From NCBI RefSeq assembly GCF_021601385.1, contig NZ_BQHO01000023.1, positions 39,258 to 103,257 of the forward strand: a stretch of DNA of 64,000 nt, given 5' to 3'. Under the pieces are notes generated by a model. It was not told where the DNA came from. It did no database searches and saw nothing but the letters and a program-made list of their open reading frames with translations. Positions within the stretch are counted from its first letter, which is position 1. Every line of letters begins with the position of its first letter. This DNA comes from Pseudomonas parasichuanensis (GTDB taxonomy: Bacteria > Pseudomonadota > Gammaproteobacteria > Pseudomonadales > Pseudomonadaceae). The translations under genes were made by a program, and so were the position numbers. Positions 33,013-41,318 of this stretch are shown here, one piece after another.

Positions 33013-33849
33013 ATGCCCCGGGCAATCTGGAAAGGTGCGATCAGCTTTGGCCTCGTACACATCCCCGTCTCCCTCAACACCGCCGTGCGCACCGAGCGCG
33101 TGGATTTCGACTGGCTGGACAAACGCAGCATGGAGCCGGTGGGTTACAAGCGGGTGAACAAGGTCACCGGCCAGGAGATCGACAAGCAGAACATCGTCAA
33201 GGGCGTGGAGTATGAAAAGGGCCGCTATGTGGTGATCAGCGAGGAGGACATTCGCAAGGCCCGGCCTGAGGCGACCCAGACCATCGAGATCTTCTCCTTC
33301 GTCGATGCCGGAGAAATCCCGCTGCAACAGTTCGACACCCCTTACTACCTGAGCCCCGACCGTCGTGGCGGCAAGGTCTACGCCTTGTTGCGCGAGACGC
33401 TGCGCAGCACTGGCAAGGTGGCCCTGGCCACCGTGGTGCTGCATACCCGCCAGCACCTCGTGCTGCTGCGCCCCCTGGAGGATGCACTGGTGATGATCAC
33501 CTTGCGCTGGCCCGACGAAGTGCGCGGGCTGGATGCGCTGGAGCTGGACAAGAGCGTGACCGACTGCAAGCTCGACAAGCGCGAGCTGGACATGGCCAGG
33601 CGCCTGGTGCAGGACATGAGCGGGCCATGGTCGCCCGAGCAATACCATGATGCGTTTCGCCAGACCATCCTCGACCTGGTGGAGGAAAAGGCCAGCAAGG
33701 GCAAGATCGAGACCGTGGACAAAGGCGAGGGCGCGTCGGCGCAGAAGGGCGCGGACATCATCGACCTTACCGAGCTGCTCAAGCGTAGCCTCGGCGGCAA
33801 GGCCAAGGCGAAGAAACCGGCGACCAAGCGGCCGCGCAAGGCCTCATAG
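33013..33849 (+). CDS. ku: Ku DNA end-binding protein (bacterial NHEJ)
   Basis: 278 residues, the usual length of bacterial Ku. MPRAIWKGAISFGLVHIPVS opens the family core; GVEYEKGRYVVISEEDI, YYLSPDRRGGKVYALLRE, and DITELLKRSL-like IDLTELLKRSLGGK are standard. A lysine-rich tail (AKAKKPATKRPRKAS) follows, as in Ku proteins that contact DNA nonspecifically. It binds broken DNA ends as a homodimer and recruits LigD, which is encoded 3 kb away on the opposite strand. Confidence 0.96.
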   Translation: MPRAIWKGAISFGLVHIPVSLNTAVRTERVDFDWLDKRSMEPVGYKRVNKVTGQEIDKQNIVKGVEYEKGRYVVISEEDIRKARPEATQTIEIFSFVDAGEIPLQQFDTPYYLSPDRRGGKVYALLRETLRSTGKVALATVVLHTRQHLVLLRPLEDALVMITLRWPDEVRGLDALELDKSVTDCKLDKRELDMARRLVQDMSGPWSPEQYHDAFRQTILDLVEEKASKGKIETVDKGEGASAQKGADIIDLTELLKRSLGGKAKAKKPATKRPRKAS

Positions 33850-33865
33850 CCAGCCCCCCAGACCG

Positions 33866-34519
33866 CTAGGGTAGCTGCGCCTCCAGCCCCCTCAGGTAAT
33901 CCCCGAAACCCTGGCGAACGCGGCTGTCCCGCCGGCTGCTGGTAGCCACACTGTGCGCCGCAGTCCAGACGATCTGCGCGCCACTGGCCTCGAGGGCAAG
34001 CACCAGTTGCACATCTTCATGGGCGGGCAATGGCTGGAATCCGCCGACCCGTTCATAGGCCTTCGCGCACACGCCGAGGTTGGCGCCATGGATGTGCCGG
34101 TGCCCCTCCCGGGCCTGGTATAGGCTTTGGTACAGCTGGCGCAGGGCGGCGCTCTGCCAGCGCTCGATGTGCACCGTGCCGCAGACCGCATCGGCATGCC
34201 ACTGCAGCTGCGATACCAGCCAGTGCCCAGGCACGCGGCTGTCGGCATCGGTGAAGGCCAGCCACTGCGCGCCGCGCTCGATCATCCACGCCGCGCCCAG
34301 GCGCCGGGCGAGGCCGACGTTGCCGGCCTGCAGCGCCAGGGTATGCACGCCATGGCGTTGGGCGATGCGCGCGCTGGCATCGACGCAGCGATCGAGCACC
34401 ACCAGCACCTCGACCGCCAGGCCCGTCGCCTCGGCGCGTGCCACCGCCACCTTGACGGCCGCCAGGCAGCGCCCGAGGCGGCGGGCCTCGTTATGGGCGG
34501 GAATGATGACGGCAATCAT
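33866..34519 (-). CDS. Family 2 glycosyltransferase of the ku-ligD cluster
   Basis: 217 residues from the ATG at 34519, which overlaps the methyltransferase stop by 4 bp. GT-A fold motifs are AVIIPAHNEARRLGRCLAAV, VLVVLDRCVDAS and FTDADSRVPGHWL (DAD metal motif), with EDVQLVLALEASG near the C-terminus. No membrane helices, so it acts in the cytoplasm. It is the last gene of the leftward group and converges on ku with a 16-bp gap. The acceptor is unknown. Confidence 0.87.
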   Translation of the reverse strand: MIAVIIPAHNEARRLGRCLAAVKVAVARAEATGLAVEVLVVLDRCVDASARIAQRHGVHTLALQAGNVGLARRLGAAWMIERGAQWLAFTDADSRVPGHWLVSQLQWHADAVCGTVHIERWQSAALRQLYQSLYQAREGHRHIHGANLGVCAKAYERVGGFQPLPAHEDVQLVLALEASGAQIVWTAAHSVATSSRRDSRVRQGFGDYLRGLEAQLP

Positions 34520-35115
34520 CGGCAGGTCTCGTCCAGGTTCACGGCATTGGGCTGGCACGACCAGTATTCGAGCAGGAAGTCCGCCTCCTCGTGGCGCAGC
34601 AGTGGGTACAGCGGCAGGTGCCGGGCCAACAGCGCATGCACCTGGCGGCCATCCTGCGGGCAGCCGTCGATGGGATGACGCCAGTGGCAGGCGAGCAGGC
34701 CGCCGTCATGGGCCAGGCTGGCCACCGATTGCTCGATCACCCCCAGCCAGTCGGTAGGGGCCAGGTAGTAGCCGATCTCGCTGAGCACGATCAGGTCGAA
34801 CTGCCCGCCTGGCCAATGGCCCGGCAGGCGCCCCTGTTCGACGCGGGCATGGCTCACGCCTGCAAGGCGCTGGCGCGCCAGCGCCACGGCGGTGGCATCG
34901 ATGTCCTGGCACAGCAGGCCGGCACAGCGCTCGGCCAGCGCGATGCTCAACTCGCCATTGGCGCAGGCCGGCTCGAACACGCGCTCGTAGCGCTGGCGAG
35001 GCAGGCAGGCCAGGGTCAGGTCGCGCTTGCGCCGTTCATACCAGCGCGTGCGAAAGGCCCATGGGTCATCGCTTTCGGCATACAGATCGGCGAAATGCTG
35101 CGCGTCGAGGCTCAT
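34516..35115 (-). CDS. NodS-like SAM-dependent methyltransferase
   Basis: 199 residues related to NodS, the N-methyltransferase of Nod-factor synthesis. DPWAFRTRWYERRKRDLTLA is the NodS-type N-terminus; FEPACANGELSIALAERC is the SAM motif I; FDLIVLSEIGYYLA the post-II motif. In Nod-factor synthesis NodS methylates the amino group exposed by a deacetylase, and here a PIG-L deacetylase gene lies 11 bp upstream, so N-methylation of a deacetylated sugar or amine is a reasonable prediction. Confidence 0.85.
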   Translation of the reverse strand: MSLDAQHFADLYAESDDPWAFRTRWYERRKRDLTLACLPRQRYERVFEPACANGELSIALAERCAGLLCQDIDATAVALARQRLAGVSHARVEQGRLPGHWPGGQFDLIVLSEIGYYLAPTDWLGVIEQSVASLAHDGGLLACHWRHPIDGCPQDGRQVHALLARHLPLYPLLRHEEADFLLEYWSCQPNAVNLDETCR

Positions 35116-35126
35116 GGCGGCTCCAT

Positions 35127-35882
35127 TTACAGGAAGATCAGTTCGAAGGGTTGCAGCAGGCAGGTCTGCAACTGTTCGGGGAGCACGGGGGGACGATCAC
35201 CATCGGGCTGCAGCTGGCTGGCATGGGCGGCCAGCGCTTCGCGCTTGCGCGCCAGGCGCGATTCGTCGAGCGGCAAGCGATGTGCCTGCGGCCAGGGCAG
35301 CCGCGGGTCGTCGGCTGCGGCCCAATGCCAGGCCCACACCGGCACCTCGGCCAGCTGCGCGCGGCGCGACTGGGCTGCCCGGGCGCTGGCGCGGCCGGCC
35401 GCCTCGTGATCGCAGTGGCCGTCGCCGCGCCAGGTGGTCAGCAGCAGGTCGTCGGGCTGCAGCAACTGTTCCAGGTGGGTGACCAGGAAGGCTTCATCGC
35501 GGGGCAGGGCGCCGTCCTTGAGGTTGAGCCGTCGCCAGTCGAGCCGGTTGAGGTCCAGCCCCAGCAGTTGCAAGGCATGGCGGCTCTCCAGCGGGCGCTG
35601 ATGGCGAAGGCGGTGTTCGGTCCACTGGGTGGAGTGCGGGTGGCTGGCCTCGCCGTTGGTGGCGGAAATCAGCACCAGGTCCTGTTCACGGCCAGCAAAG
35701 TTCGCCAACAAGCCGCCGGCCATGAGGATCTCGTCGTCCGGATGGGGCGCCAGCAGCACCAGGCGCCTGCCGGGCGGGCACAGTTGTGCTGGTGTCAGCC
35801 AGGTGGCACGGGCCAGGTGCGCGGACTGTTGCCAGGCGCTCCACGGCGTTCCCGTAGCGGCCTGTATCAGGTTCGGTTTCAT
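35127..35882 (-). CDS. PIG-L/LmbE-family deacetylase
   Basis: 251 residues from ATG 35882, chosen because it overlaps the upstream stop as ATGA; an ATG three codons earlier (35891) is also possible. VLLAPHPDDEILMAGGLL is the zinc-binding PHPDDE motif, and WRGDGHCDHEAAGR gives the downstream H..H ligand region. The family removes acetyl groups from N-acetylglucosamine-type substrates. The open frame continues far upstream only as a shadow of the acyl-CoA dehydrogenase gene. Confidence 0.88.
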   Translation of the reverse strand: MKPNLIQAATGTPWSAWQQSAHLARATWLTPAQLCPPGRRLVLLAPHPDDEILMAGGLLANFAGREQDLVLISATNGEASHPHSTQWTEHRLRHQRPLESRHALQLLGLDLNRLDWRRLNLKDGALPRDEAFLVTHLEQLLQPDDLLLTTWRGDGHCDHEAAGRASARAAQSRRAQLAEVPVWAWHWAAADDPRLPWPQAHRLPLDESRLARKREALAAHASQLQPDGDRPPVLPEQLQTCLLQPFELIFL

Positions 35883-36919
35883 AATTGCCATGCTCCCTCC
35901 GGCATGCCGGTCAGTTGCCTGCCGAGCTCGGCCAGGTCGCGCTCGGCATGGCTCTGGCGCAGGTACACCGGCAGGTCGGCGCTGAGCCGGGCGAAATGGC
36001 TGCTGCGACAGAACGGCGTGGCGCCCAGCGCCCGGCCGACATGCTGGATGACCTGCTCGACCGCCTGCTCGACCTGGGCGCGAGTGCGCCGTACCTGGAA
36101 ACTGGCGTCGCCGTGCGGGTGGCGGTCGATCCACGCGGCGCATTCGCGAAGGGCCGCGCGGGCGCCGTACAACGCGGCATCGACCGCGCCCAGGTGCGCA
36201 TCGGCGTGCGGGTCGGGCCGCGGTTTGCGGCACTGTTCGCGCAGGTAGCCCGCCAGGGCCTCGGCGGCGCCATACCAGCAGGCCGCGATGCCTGCGCCGC
36301 CTTGCCAGAAGCCTGGGCGAGAGAGGTACTCGCCCGGTGCACCGATGGCCAGCCCCGGCGAGTTGTCGAACGCGATGGCGACACTGGTGGTAGCGGCCAT
36401 GCCGACGGCCTGCCAGTGGTCGGCCTGGATGCGCTGGCCGGGATGGGGCAGCTCGATGGCCACCAGTTGAGGCTGGTCGTCCTCCCAGGCGGTCAGCAGC
36501 GCGCGGTCGATCTGCAACGCACCGGAGCACCAGGCCTTGCGGCCTTGCAGGCGAACCTGCTGGCCGACCCGCTCGACGATGCGGGTGCGGGCATCCGGTG
36601 GCTCGGCGGCCCACACCCCCCAGATCCCTGCGCAGGCAACGTGGGCGGCGCCGCATTCGGCCAGGATCGCCAAGGCGTCGGTGTGCCCCTCGTAGAGCTT
36701 GGCCAGGCTCAGGTCGCAGGCGGCCACTCGGGCCAGGGTCTTCCAGCGTTCGAGCGTGTGGCCCTGGCCTGGCAGGGGCAGCAGGTCGAGGTGGCCGGCC
36801 TGCAGTGCTTGCAGAAGCTTCGGCAACAGGGTGTCGAGGTCGATGGCCTGCGGTCGCGTAGCGAAACTGCGCAACAGGTGGTCAAGGTGGGGCAGGTCGA
36901 TGTCCTGGATGATGCTCAT
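35879..36919 (-). CDS. Acyl-CoA dehydrogenase-like protein
   Basis: 346 residues, shorter than ordinary acyl-CoA dehydrogenases (about 380-400). Family features are weak but present: SLAKLYEGHTDALAILAE, a middle beta region (LQGRKAWCSGALQIDRALLT) and a helical C-terminal domain (AACWYGAAEALAGYL). The normal catalytic glutamate could not be located with confidence. Genes of this subtype commonly travel with PIG-L, NodS-like and GT2 genes. It may act as an oxidase/dehydrogenase on an amino-sugar or acyl chain. 55 bp separate it from ligD. Confidence 0.72.
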   Translation of the reverse strand: MSIIQDIDLPHLDHLLRSFATRPQAIDLDTLLPKLLQALQAGHLDLLPLPGQGHTLERWKTLARVAACDLSLAKLYEGHTDALAILAECGAAHVACAGIWGVWAAEPPDARTRIVERVGQQVRLQGRKAWCSGALQIDRALLTAWEDDQPQLVAIELPHPGQRIQADHWQAVGMAATTSVAIAFDNSPGLAIGAPGEYLSRPGFWQGGAGIAACWYGAAEALAGYLREQCRKPRPDPHADAHLGAVDAALYGARAALRECAAWIDRHPHGDASFQVRRTRAQVEQAVEQVIQHVGRALGATPFCRSSHFARLSADLPVYLRQSHAERDLAELGRQLTGMPEGAWQL

Positions 36920-36974
36920 GGGCGAGGCGCTCCTAGAACCGTGGCGGGTGAATGCAGAGTCAGTACTGGCGCCA

Positions 36975-39437
36975 TCAGTCGATCCCCAGCTGTTTTCGCA
37001 TACCTACGGTGATCGACTGGCGGGTCCTCGCCATCCCGGACCACGGGTCGTCGACCTGCCCAAGCCGCTCGTGCAGGTTGCCGATATGCCATTGGTTGGC
37101 GCCCTTGAGCTGGCCGAGCTCCTCGCGCCAGATCGGCACCGACACCGGCAGGCCTTCGCGGGCGCGCAGCGAGTAGGCCGCGACGGTGGTGGCGCCTTTG
37201 CCGTTGCGCAGGTAGTCGATGAAGATCCGCCCGACCCGGTTCCTTGGGCCGGACACGGCGCTGAGGCGGTCAGGGAACAGCCCGGCCATGTGCGTGACCA
37301 GGGCATGGCTGAAGGCCTTCACCTCGTCCCAGCCGGCACGCCGGGTCAGCGGCACGACCAGGTGCATGCCCTTGCCGCCGCTGGTCTTGAGGAACACCTT
37401 CAGGCCCAGTTCGTCGAGCAGGGTGAGGGTCAGCTGGGTGGCCTCGACCATGGCCTTCCACGGCAGCGCCGGATCGGGGTCGAGGTCGAGGATGAAGCGA
37501 TCGGGCCGGTCGAAGTCCTTGTCGGTGGCGTTCCAGGTGTGCAGTTCGAGCATGTTCATCTGCACCGCGCCCAGGAGGCTGTCGGCGCGGTTGAACACCA
37601 TGGCCGCCTGACCTGCCTCGGCCTTGCTGTAGCTGCGCACGTGGGGAAGCTGCAACTGGCCGGCGTTCTTCTGGAAGAACAGCTCGCCTCCCAGGCCGTC
37701 CGGGGCACGGACCAGCGCCACCGGCCGGTCCTTGAGCTGCGGCAGTAGCCACTCGGCGACCTGGGCGTAGTAGTGCGCGACCTGGCGCTTGGTGGTGCCG
37801 GTGGTCGCGTCGATCACGCGGTCGGGGTGGGTCAGGTGCAGGTTGCTCAGGGCCTCGGGCTGCGCCCTGGCTGCGGTTTTGCCGGGCATGGCTCGCTCCA
37901 GGTCGATGCTGCTGGCGGGTTTGTCGTCGCGCAGGCCGTGGAACACCGCGTGGCGCACACTGCCTTGGCGGGTCATCTGGGCATAGGCGACCTCCGCCAG
38001 CAGCTGCGGCTCGATCCAGTGCACCCCGCGGGCCTCGGCGCCGGTGGGCGGCTTGGCCAAGGGCGGTGTGTCAGTCTGCAGCGGTTTGAAACGGGCGAGG
38101 AGGCTGTCCAAGGTGGCGGCGCTGAAGCCGGTGCCGACCTTGCCGGCGTAGCGCAGCTGGCGGCTGTCGGGGTCGTGCAGGGCCAGCAGCAGGGCACCGA
38201 AGCCGTTGCGGCTGCCTTTGGGGTCGGTGTAGCCGACGATCACGAACTCCTGGCGCTGCTTGCACTTGAGCTTGATCCAGTCGCTGCTGCGCCGGCCCAC
38301 GTAGGGACTGTCGGCACGTTTGCCGATCAAACCCTCGAGCGCCAAGCGGCAGGCGCTGTCGAGCAGCGAATCGACCGGCTCGTCGAAATCGGCGGAGTAC
38401 CTGAGCACCTGCGATGCGTTATTTTCCAGCAGCCGGGCCAGGGTGCTGCGACGCGCCTGCAGCGGTAGCTGAGTGAGGTCCTCGCCACCCAGGTAGGGCA
38501 AATCGAACAGGTAATAGGTGATGTATTCGTCATGTTCGGTGTCGAAGGCATTCTGCAAGGCCTGGAAGTCGGCCACGCCGTTGTCGTCCACCACCACCAT
38601 CTCCCCATCCAGCCAAGCCGAGTCGAGCCCCAAGGCCTTCAGCGCCTTGACCTGACGGGGCATCTTCGCGCTCCAGTCGTGGCCATTGCGGGTGAACAGG
38701 CGTACGTCGTTGCCGTCGATGCGCGCCAGGATGCGGTAACCATCGAACTTGACTTCGTAGCGCCAGTCGCCGCTCGGGGGGGAATCGACCAGGGTGGCCA
38801 GTTGCGGCTGGAGCATGTCCGGCAGGGCTTTGGGCTTGGCCTTGCGCGAGGAGGCACTCACCTTGGCCGGGCGGCGCGCCAGCACAGTGCGATCGCTCAG
38901 CACGCTGTCCGGCAAGGCCTCGACGATGCTGTAGTCGGTTTCACTGCGCGCATGGCCGTCATCGGACTTGACCAGCATCCATTGCTCCTGCTTGCCGGCC
39001 AGGTGGGTGCGGAACAGGTTCCACACCCCCGACAACTTCTCGCCTTGCAGGCGAAAGCGCAGCTTGCCCTTGGCATAGGCCTGGTGCGGATCGCCTTCGG
39101 GTTCCCAGACGCCCCGGTCCCAGACGATCACATCGCCGGCGCCGTAGTGGCCTTCGGGGATGTGGCCCTCGAAATCGGCGTAATCCAGCGGGTGGTCCTC
39201 CACATGCACCGCCAGGCGCCGCACCTTGGGGTCGAGTGAGGGGCCCTTGGGGATTGCCCAGCTCTTGAGGGCGCCATCGAGTTCCAGGCGAAAATCGTAG
39301 TGCAGGTGGCTGGCGTGGTGCTTCTGGATGCAGTACTGCAGCGCATGGGCCGAGCGTGGGCGGGCGCGTTTACCCGCAGGCTCGGGCGTTGCGTTGAAGT
39401 CGCGCTTGCGCTGGTACTCCTGCAGAGGCTTGGCCAT
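36975..39437 (-). CDS. ligD: DNA ligase D (NHEJ)
   Basis: 820 residues with all three LigD modules. The 3'-phosphoesterase comes first (about 1-190; YCIQKHHASHLHYDFRLELDG), then the ATP-dependent ligase (about 210-520; nucleotidyl lysine in YEVKFDGYR, DGEMVV, IGKRADSPY, WIKLKC), then the primase/polymerase (about 530-820; FILDLDPDP metal motif, LKTSGGKGMHLVVP). With Ku it carries out end processing, gap filling and sealing of double-strand breaks, particularly in stationary cells. The order of modules is as in Pseudomonas LigD. Confidence 0.97.
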   Translation of the reverse strand: MAKPLQEYQRKRDFNATPEPAGKRARPRSAHALQYCIQKHHASHLHYDFRLELDGALKSWAIPKGPSLDPKVRRLAVHVEDHPLDYADFEGHIPEGHYGAGDVIVWDRGVWEPEGDPHQAYAKGKLRFRLQGEKLSGVWNLFRTHLAGKQEQWMLVKSDDGHARSETDYSIVEALPDSVLSDRTVLARRPAKVSASSRKAKPKALPDMLQPQLATLVDSPPSGDWRYEVKFDGYRILARIDGNDVRLFTRNGHDWSAKMPRQVKALKALGLDSAWLDGEMVVVDDNGVADFQALQNAFDTEHDEYITYYLFDLPYLGGEDLTQLPLQARRSTLARLLENNASQVLRYSADFDEPVDSLLDSACRLALEGLIGKRADSPYVGRRSSDWIKLKCKQRQEFVIVGYTDPKGSRNGFGALLLALHDPDSRQLRYAGKVGTGFSAATLDSLLARFKPLQTDTPPLAKPPTGAEARGVHWIEPQLLAEVAYAQMTRQGSVRHAVFHGLRDDKPASSIDLERAMPGKTAARAQPEALSNLHLTHPDRVIDATTGTTKRQVAHYYAQVAEWLLPQLKDRPVALVRAPDGLGGELFFQKNAGQLQLPHVRSYSKAEAGQAAMVFNRADSLLGAVQMNMLELHTWNATDKDFDRPDRFILDLDPDPALPWKAMVEATQLTLTLLDELGLKVFLKTSGGKGMHLVVPLTRRAGWDEVKAFSHALVTHMAGLFPDRLSAVSGPRNRVGRIFIDYLRNGKGATTVAAYSLRAREGLPVSVPIWREELGQLKGANQWHIGNLHERLGQVDDPWSGMARTRQSITVGMRKQLGID

Positions 39438-39623
39438 GGCGGGCTCCGGGACGGTTCGCGGGTCTCAAGATTGGGAGGTGACGGCGGTGCGCGGAGTTCA
39501 AAAAAGCGTGATCAAGCGGACTTCACGAAACCCCGTATCAATTCCCGTGGGGGTGAGCCAACCGAGTGAACCCCGCTCTGATGACCGTCGACGCGACCCA
39601 CGGCACTTGCCCGGTGGCGGGGT

Positions 39624-39639
39624 CTGTATGTATAACCAG
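39624..39639 (+). promoter_or_regulatory. LexA box overlapping a -10 element
   Basis: CTGTATGTATAACCAG matches 13 of 16 positions of the LexA consensus CTGTATATATATACAG, with the invariant CTG-N10-CAG. A -35-like TTGCCC (39608-39613) and a -10-like TATAAC (39631-39636) are 17 bp apart, so LexA would block RNA polymerase. The next genes encode a repair nuclease and a helicase. Confidence 0.65.
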
Positions 39640-39668
39640 TGTCCATTTCCCGCGCCCGATCCCGCACC

Positions 39669-41318
39669 GTGATTGCCCATTCCGTCGATGACCCGTTCTA
39701 CTACCTGCACAACTTCCGCCAGGTGCTGAACTGGGTCGAACAACGTTACGCCGACCTGCTCGATGCCCACGAGCACGGGTTCATCCGCGCCTTCGCCGGC
39801 TTGCCGGCGCCTGCCCAGGCGCTGTTGGTGCGCATGGTCATGCGCAAGGGCGAGCTGTTTCGCAGTGACAAGCTCAGTTACGACGAGATCGGCGATACCG
39901 ACAGCGCCCTGGCTCCCTTGCTGGCCCTGGGCTGGGCCGATGCCCAGGCACCGCTGACGCTGGAACAGCTGTGGCCACTGCTGCGCAAGGAGGAAGTGCT
40001 GCAGTGTTTTGCCGGGCAACTCAGCCGGCCCAAAGCCGGCAAGGCCGAGCTGCTGGAGCAGTTGCAGGCGTTGCAGTTGGCCCCGCGTTCGCTCGACACG
40101 TGGTACCCCGGTTTCCCTGCACGGATCATCCACTGGCGCTTGCAGCCGCTGTGCGACCGCCTGCGCCTGCTGTTTTTTGGCAACCTCTATCAGGACTGGT
40201 CGGAGTTCGTCCTCGCCGACTTGGGCGTGCTGCGCTACGAACAGGTGGCGTTTGCCGAAGACTCCCGGGCCCTGCGCCAGCGCAGCGAAGTTGAGCTGGC
40301 CATGGCCCTGCACCAGTGCGCCGAGCGCCTGGAGCAGGGCGAGGCGCCCGCCACGCTGCTGGCGACCCTCGACGGGCTGGGCAGCGACAACCCCTGGCTG
40401 GCGCGGCGGCGTGCGCGGTTGCTGTTCAACCTCGGGCAGCACTGCGAGCGCCTGGGGGATTGGGACCTGGCGCTGCAGGTGTATGGCGAATGCGCTCACC
40501 CCGAGGCACGTATCCGCCAGGTGCGGGTGTTCGAGCGCAGCGAGCAGTGGCCGCAGGCGCACGCGCTGGCGGCGAGCATGGCGGCGGCGCCGGCCAACCC
40601 GCTGGAGTGCCAGGCCCTGGAGCGCATGCTGCCGCGCCTGGCGCGCAAGCTCGGCGGGCCGCCGCAACCTCGTCGGCGCAGTGATGCGGTACAGGTGATC
40701 GAGCTGGAGCTGCCGGCCGAGCTTGCGGTGTACGGGGTGGAGGAGGCGGTGCGCCGGCACCTGGAGCAGGGCGGCGGGGTCGCCCACTATGTCGAGAACA
40801 CGCTGTTCAACAGCCTGTTCGGCCTGCTCTGCTGGGACGCCATCTTCGCCCCGTTGCCGGGTGCGTTCTTCCACCCGTTCCAGAGCGGGCCGCAGGACCT
40901 GCACGATGGCGACTTCCAGCAGCGCCGTGCGGCGCTGTTCGAGCAGTGCCTGGGGCGGCTCGACGATGGCAACCATGGGCAGGCGATCCGCGCCTGCTTC
41001 AGCGCCAAGCAGGGCCTGCAGTCACCTTTCGTGTTCTGGCAGATGCTCGATGAGCCGCTGCTCGACCAGGCCCTGGCGTGCCTGCCCGCTGCCCACCTGA
41101 AAGCGTGTTTTGTGCGTCTGCTGCAGGACATCCGCAACAACCGCGCCGGCATGCCCGACCTGATCCAGTTCTGGCCCGACGAGGGGCGTTATCGCATGGT
41201 CGAGGTCAAGGGGCCGGGCGACCGCTTACAGGATAACCAGCTGCGCTGGCTGGCGTTCTGCAAAGAACATGGCTTGCCGGTGGTGGTCTGCCATGTGCGC
41301 TGGCAGGCGGCGCCATGA
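39669..41318 (+). CDS. FAN1-type VRR-NUC structure-specific nuclease
   Basis: 549 residues from the GTG at 39669. The frame stays open to a GTG at 39639, but that codon lies within the LexA box and promoter, so the later start is preferred. N-terminal DDPFYYLHNFRQVLNWVEQR and the TPR-like helical middle match P. aeruginosa FAN1. The C-terminal VRR-NUC domain has the PD-(D/E)XK residues in AGMPDLIQFWP and RMVEVKGPGDRLQDNQLRWL (about residues 495-540). FAN1 cuts 5'-flap structures in interstrand crosslink repair. It overlaps the helicase gene by ATGA. Confidence 0.92.
   Translation: MIAHSVDDPFYYLHNFRQVLNWVEQRYADLLDAHEHGFIRAFAGLPAPAQALLVRMVMRKGELFRSDKLSYDEIGDTDSALAPLLALGWADAQAPLTLEQLWPLLRKEEVLQCFAGQLSRPKAGKAELLEQLQALQLAPRSLDTWYPGFPARIIHWRLQPLCDRLRLLFFGNLYQDWSEFVLADLGVLRYEQVAFAEDSRALRQRSEVELAMALHQCAERLEQGEAPATLLATLDGLGSDNPWLARRRARLLFNLGQHCERLGDWDLALQVYGECAHPEARIRQVRVFERSEQWPQAHALAASMAAAPANPLECQALERMLPRLARKLGGPPQPRRRSDAVQVIELELPAELAVYGVEEAVRRHLEQGGGVAHYVENTLFNSLFGLLCWDAIFAPLPGAFFHPFQSGPQDLHDGDFQQRRAALFEQCLGRLDDGNHGQAIRACFSAKQGLQSPFVFWQMLDEPLLDQALACLPAAHLKACFVRLLQDIRNNRAGMPDLIQFWPDEGRYRMVEVKGPGDRLQDNQLRWLAFCKEHGLPVVVCHVRWQAAP

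Noticed and set aside
39639-39668. FAN1 start at GTG 39639
   Set aside because: The codon's first base is the last base of the LexA box and it lies at or before the expected transcript start.
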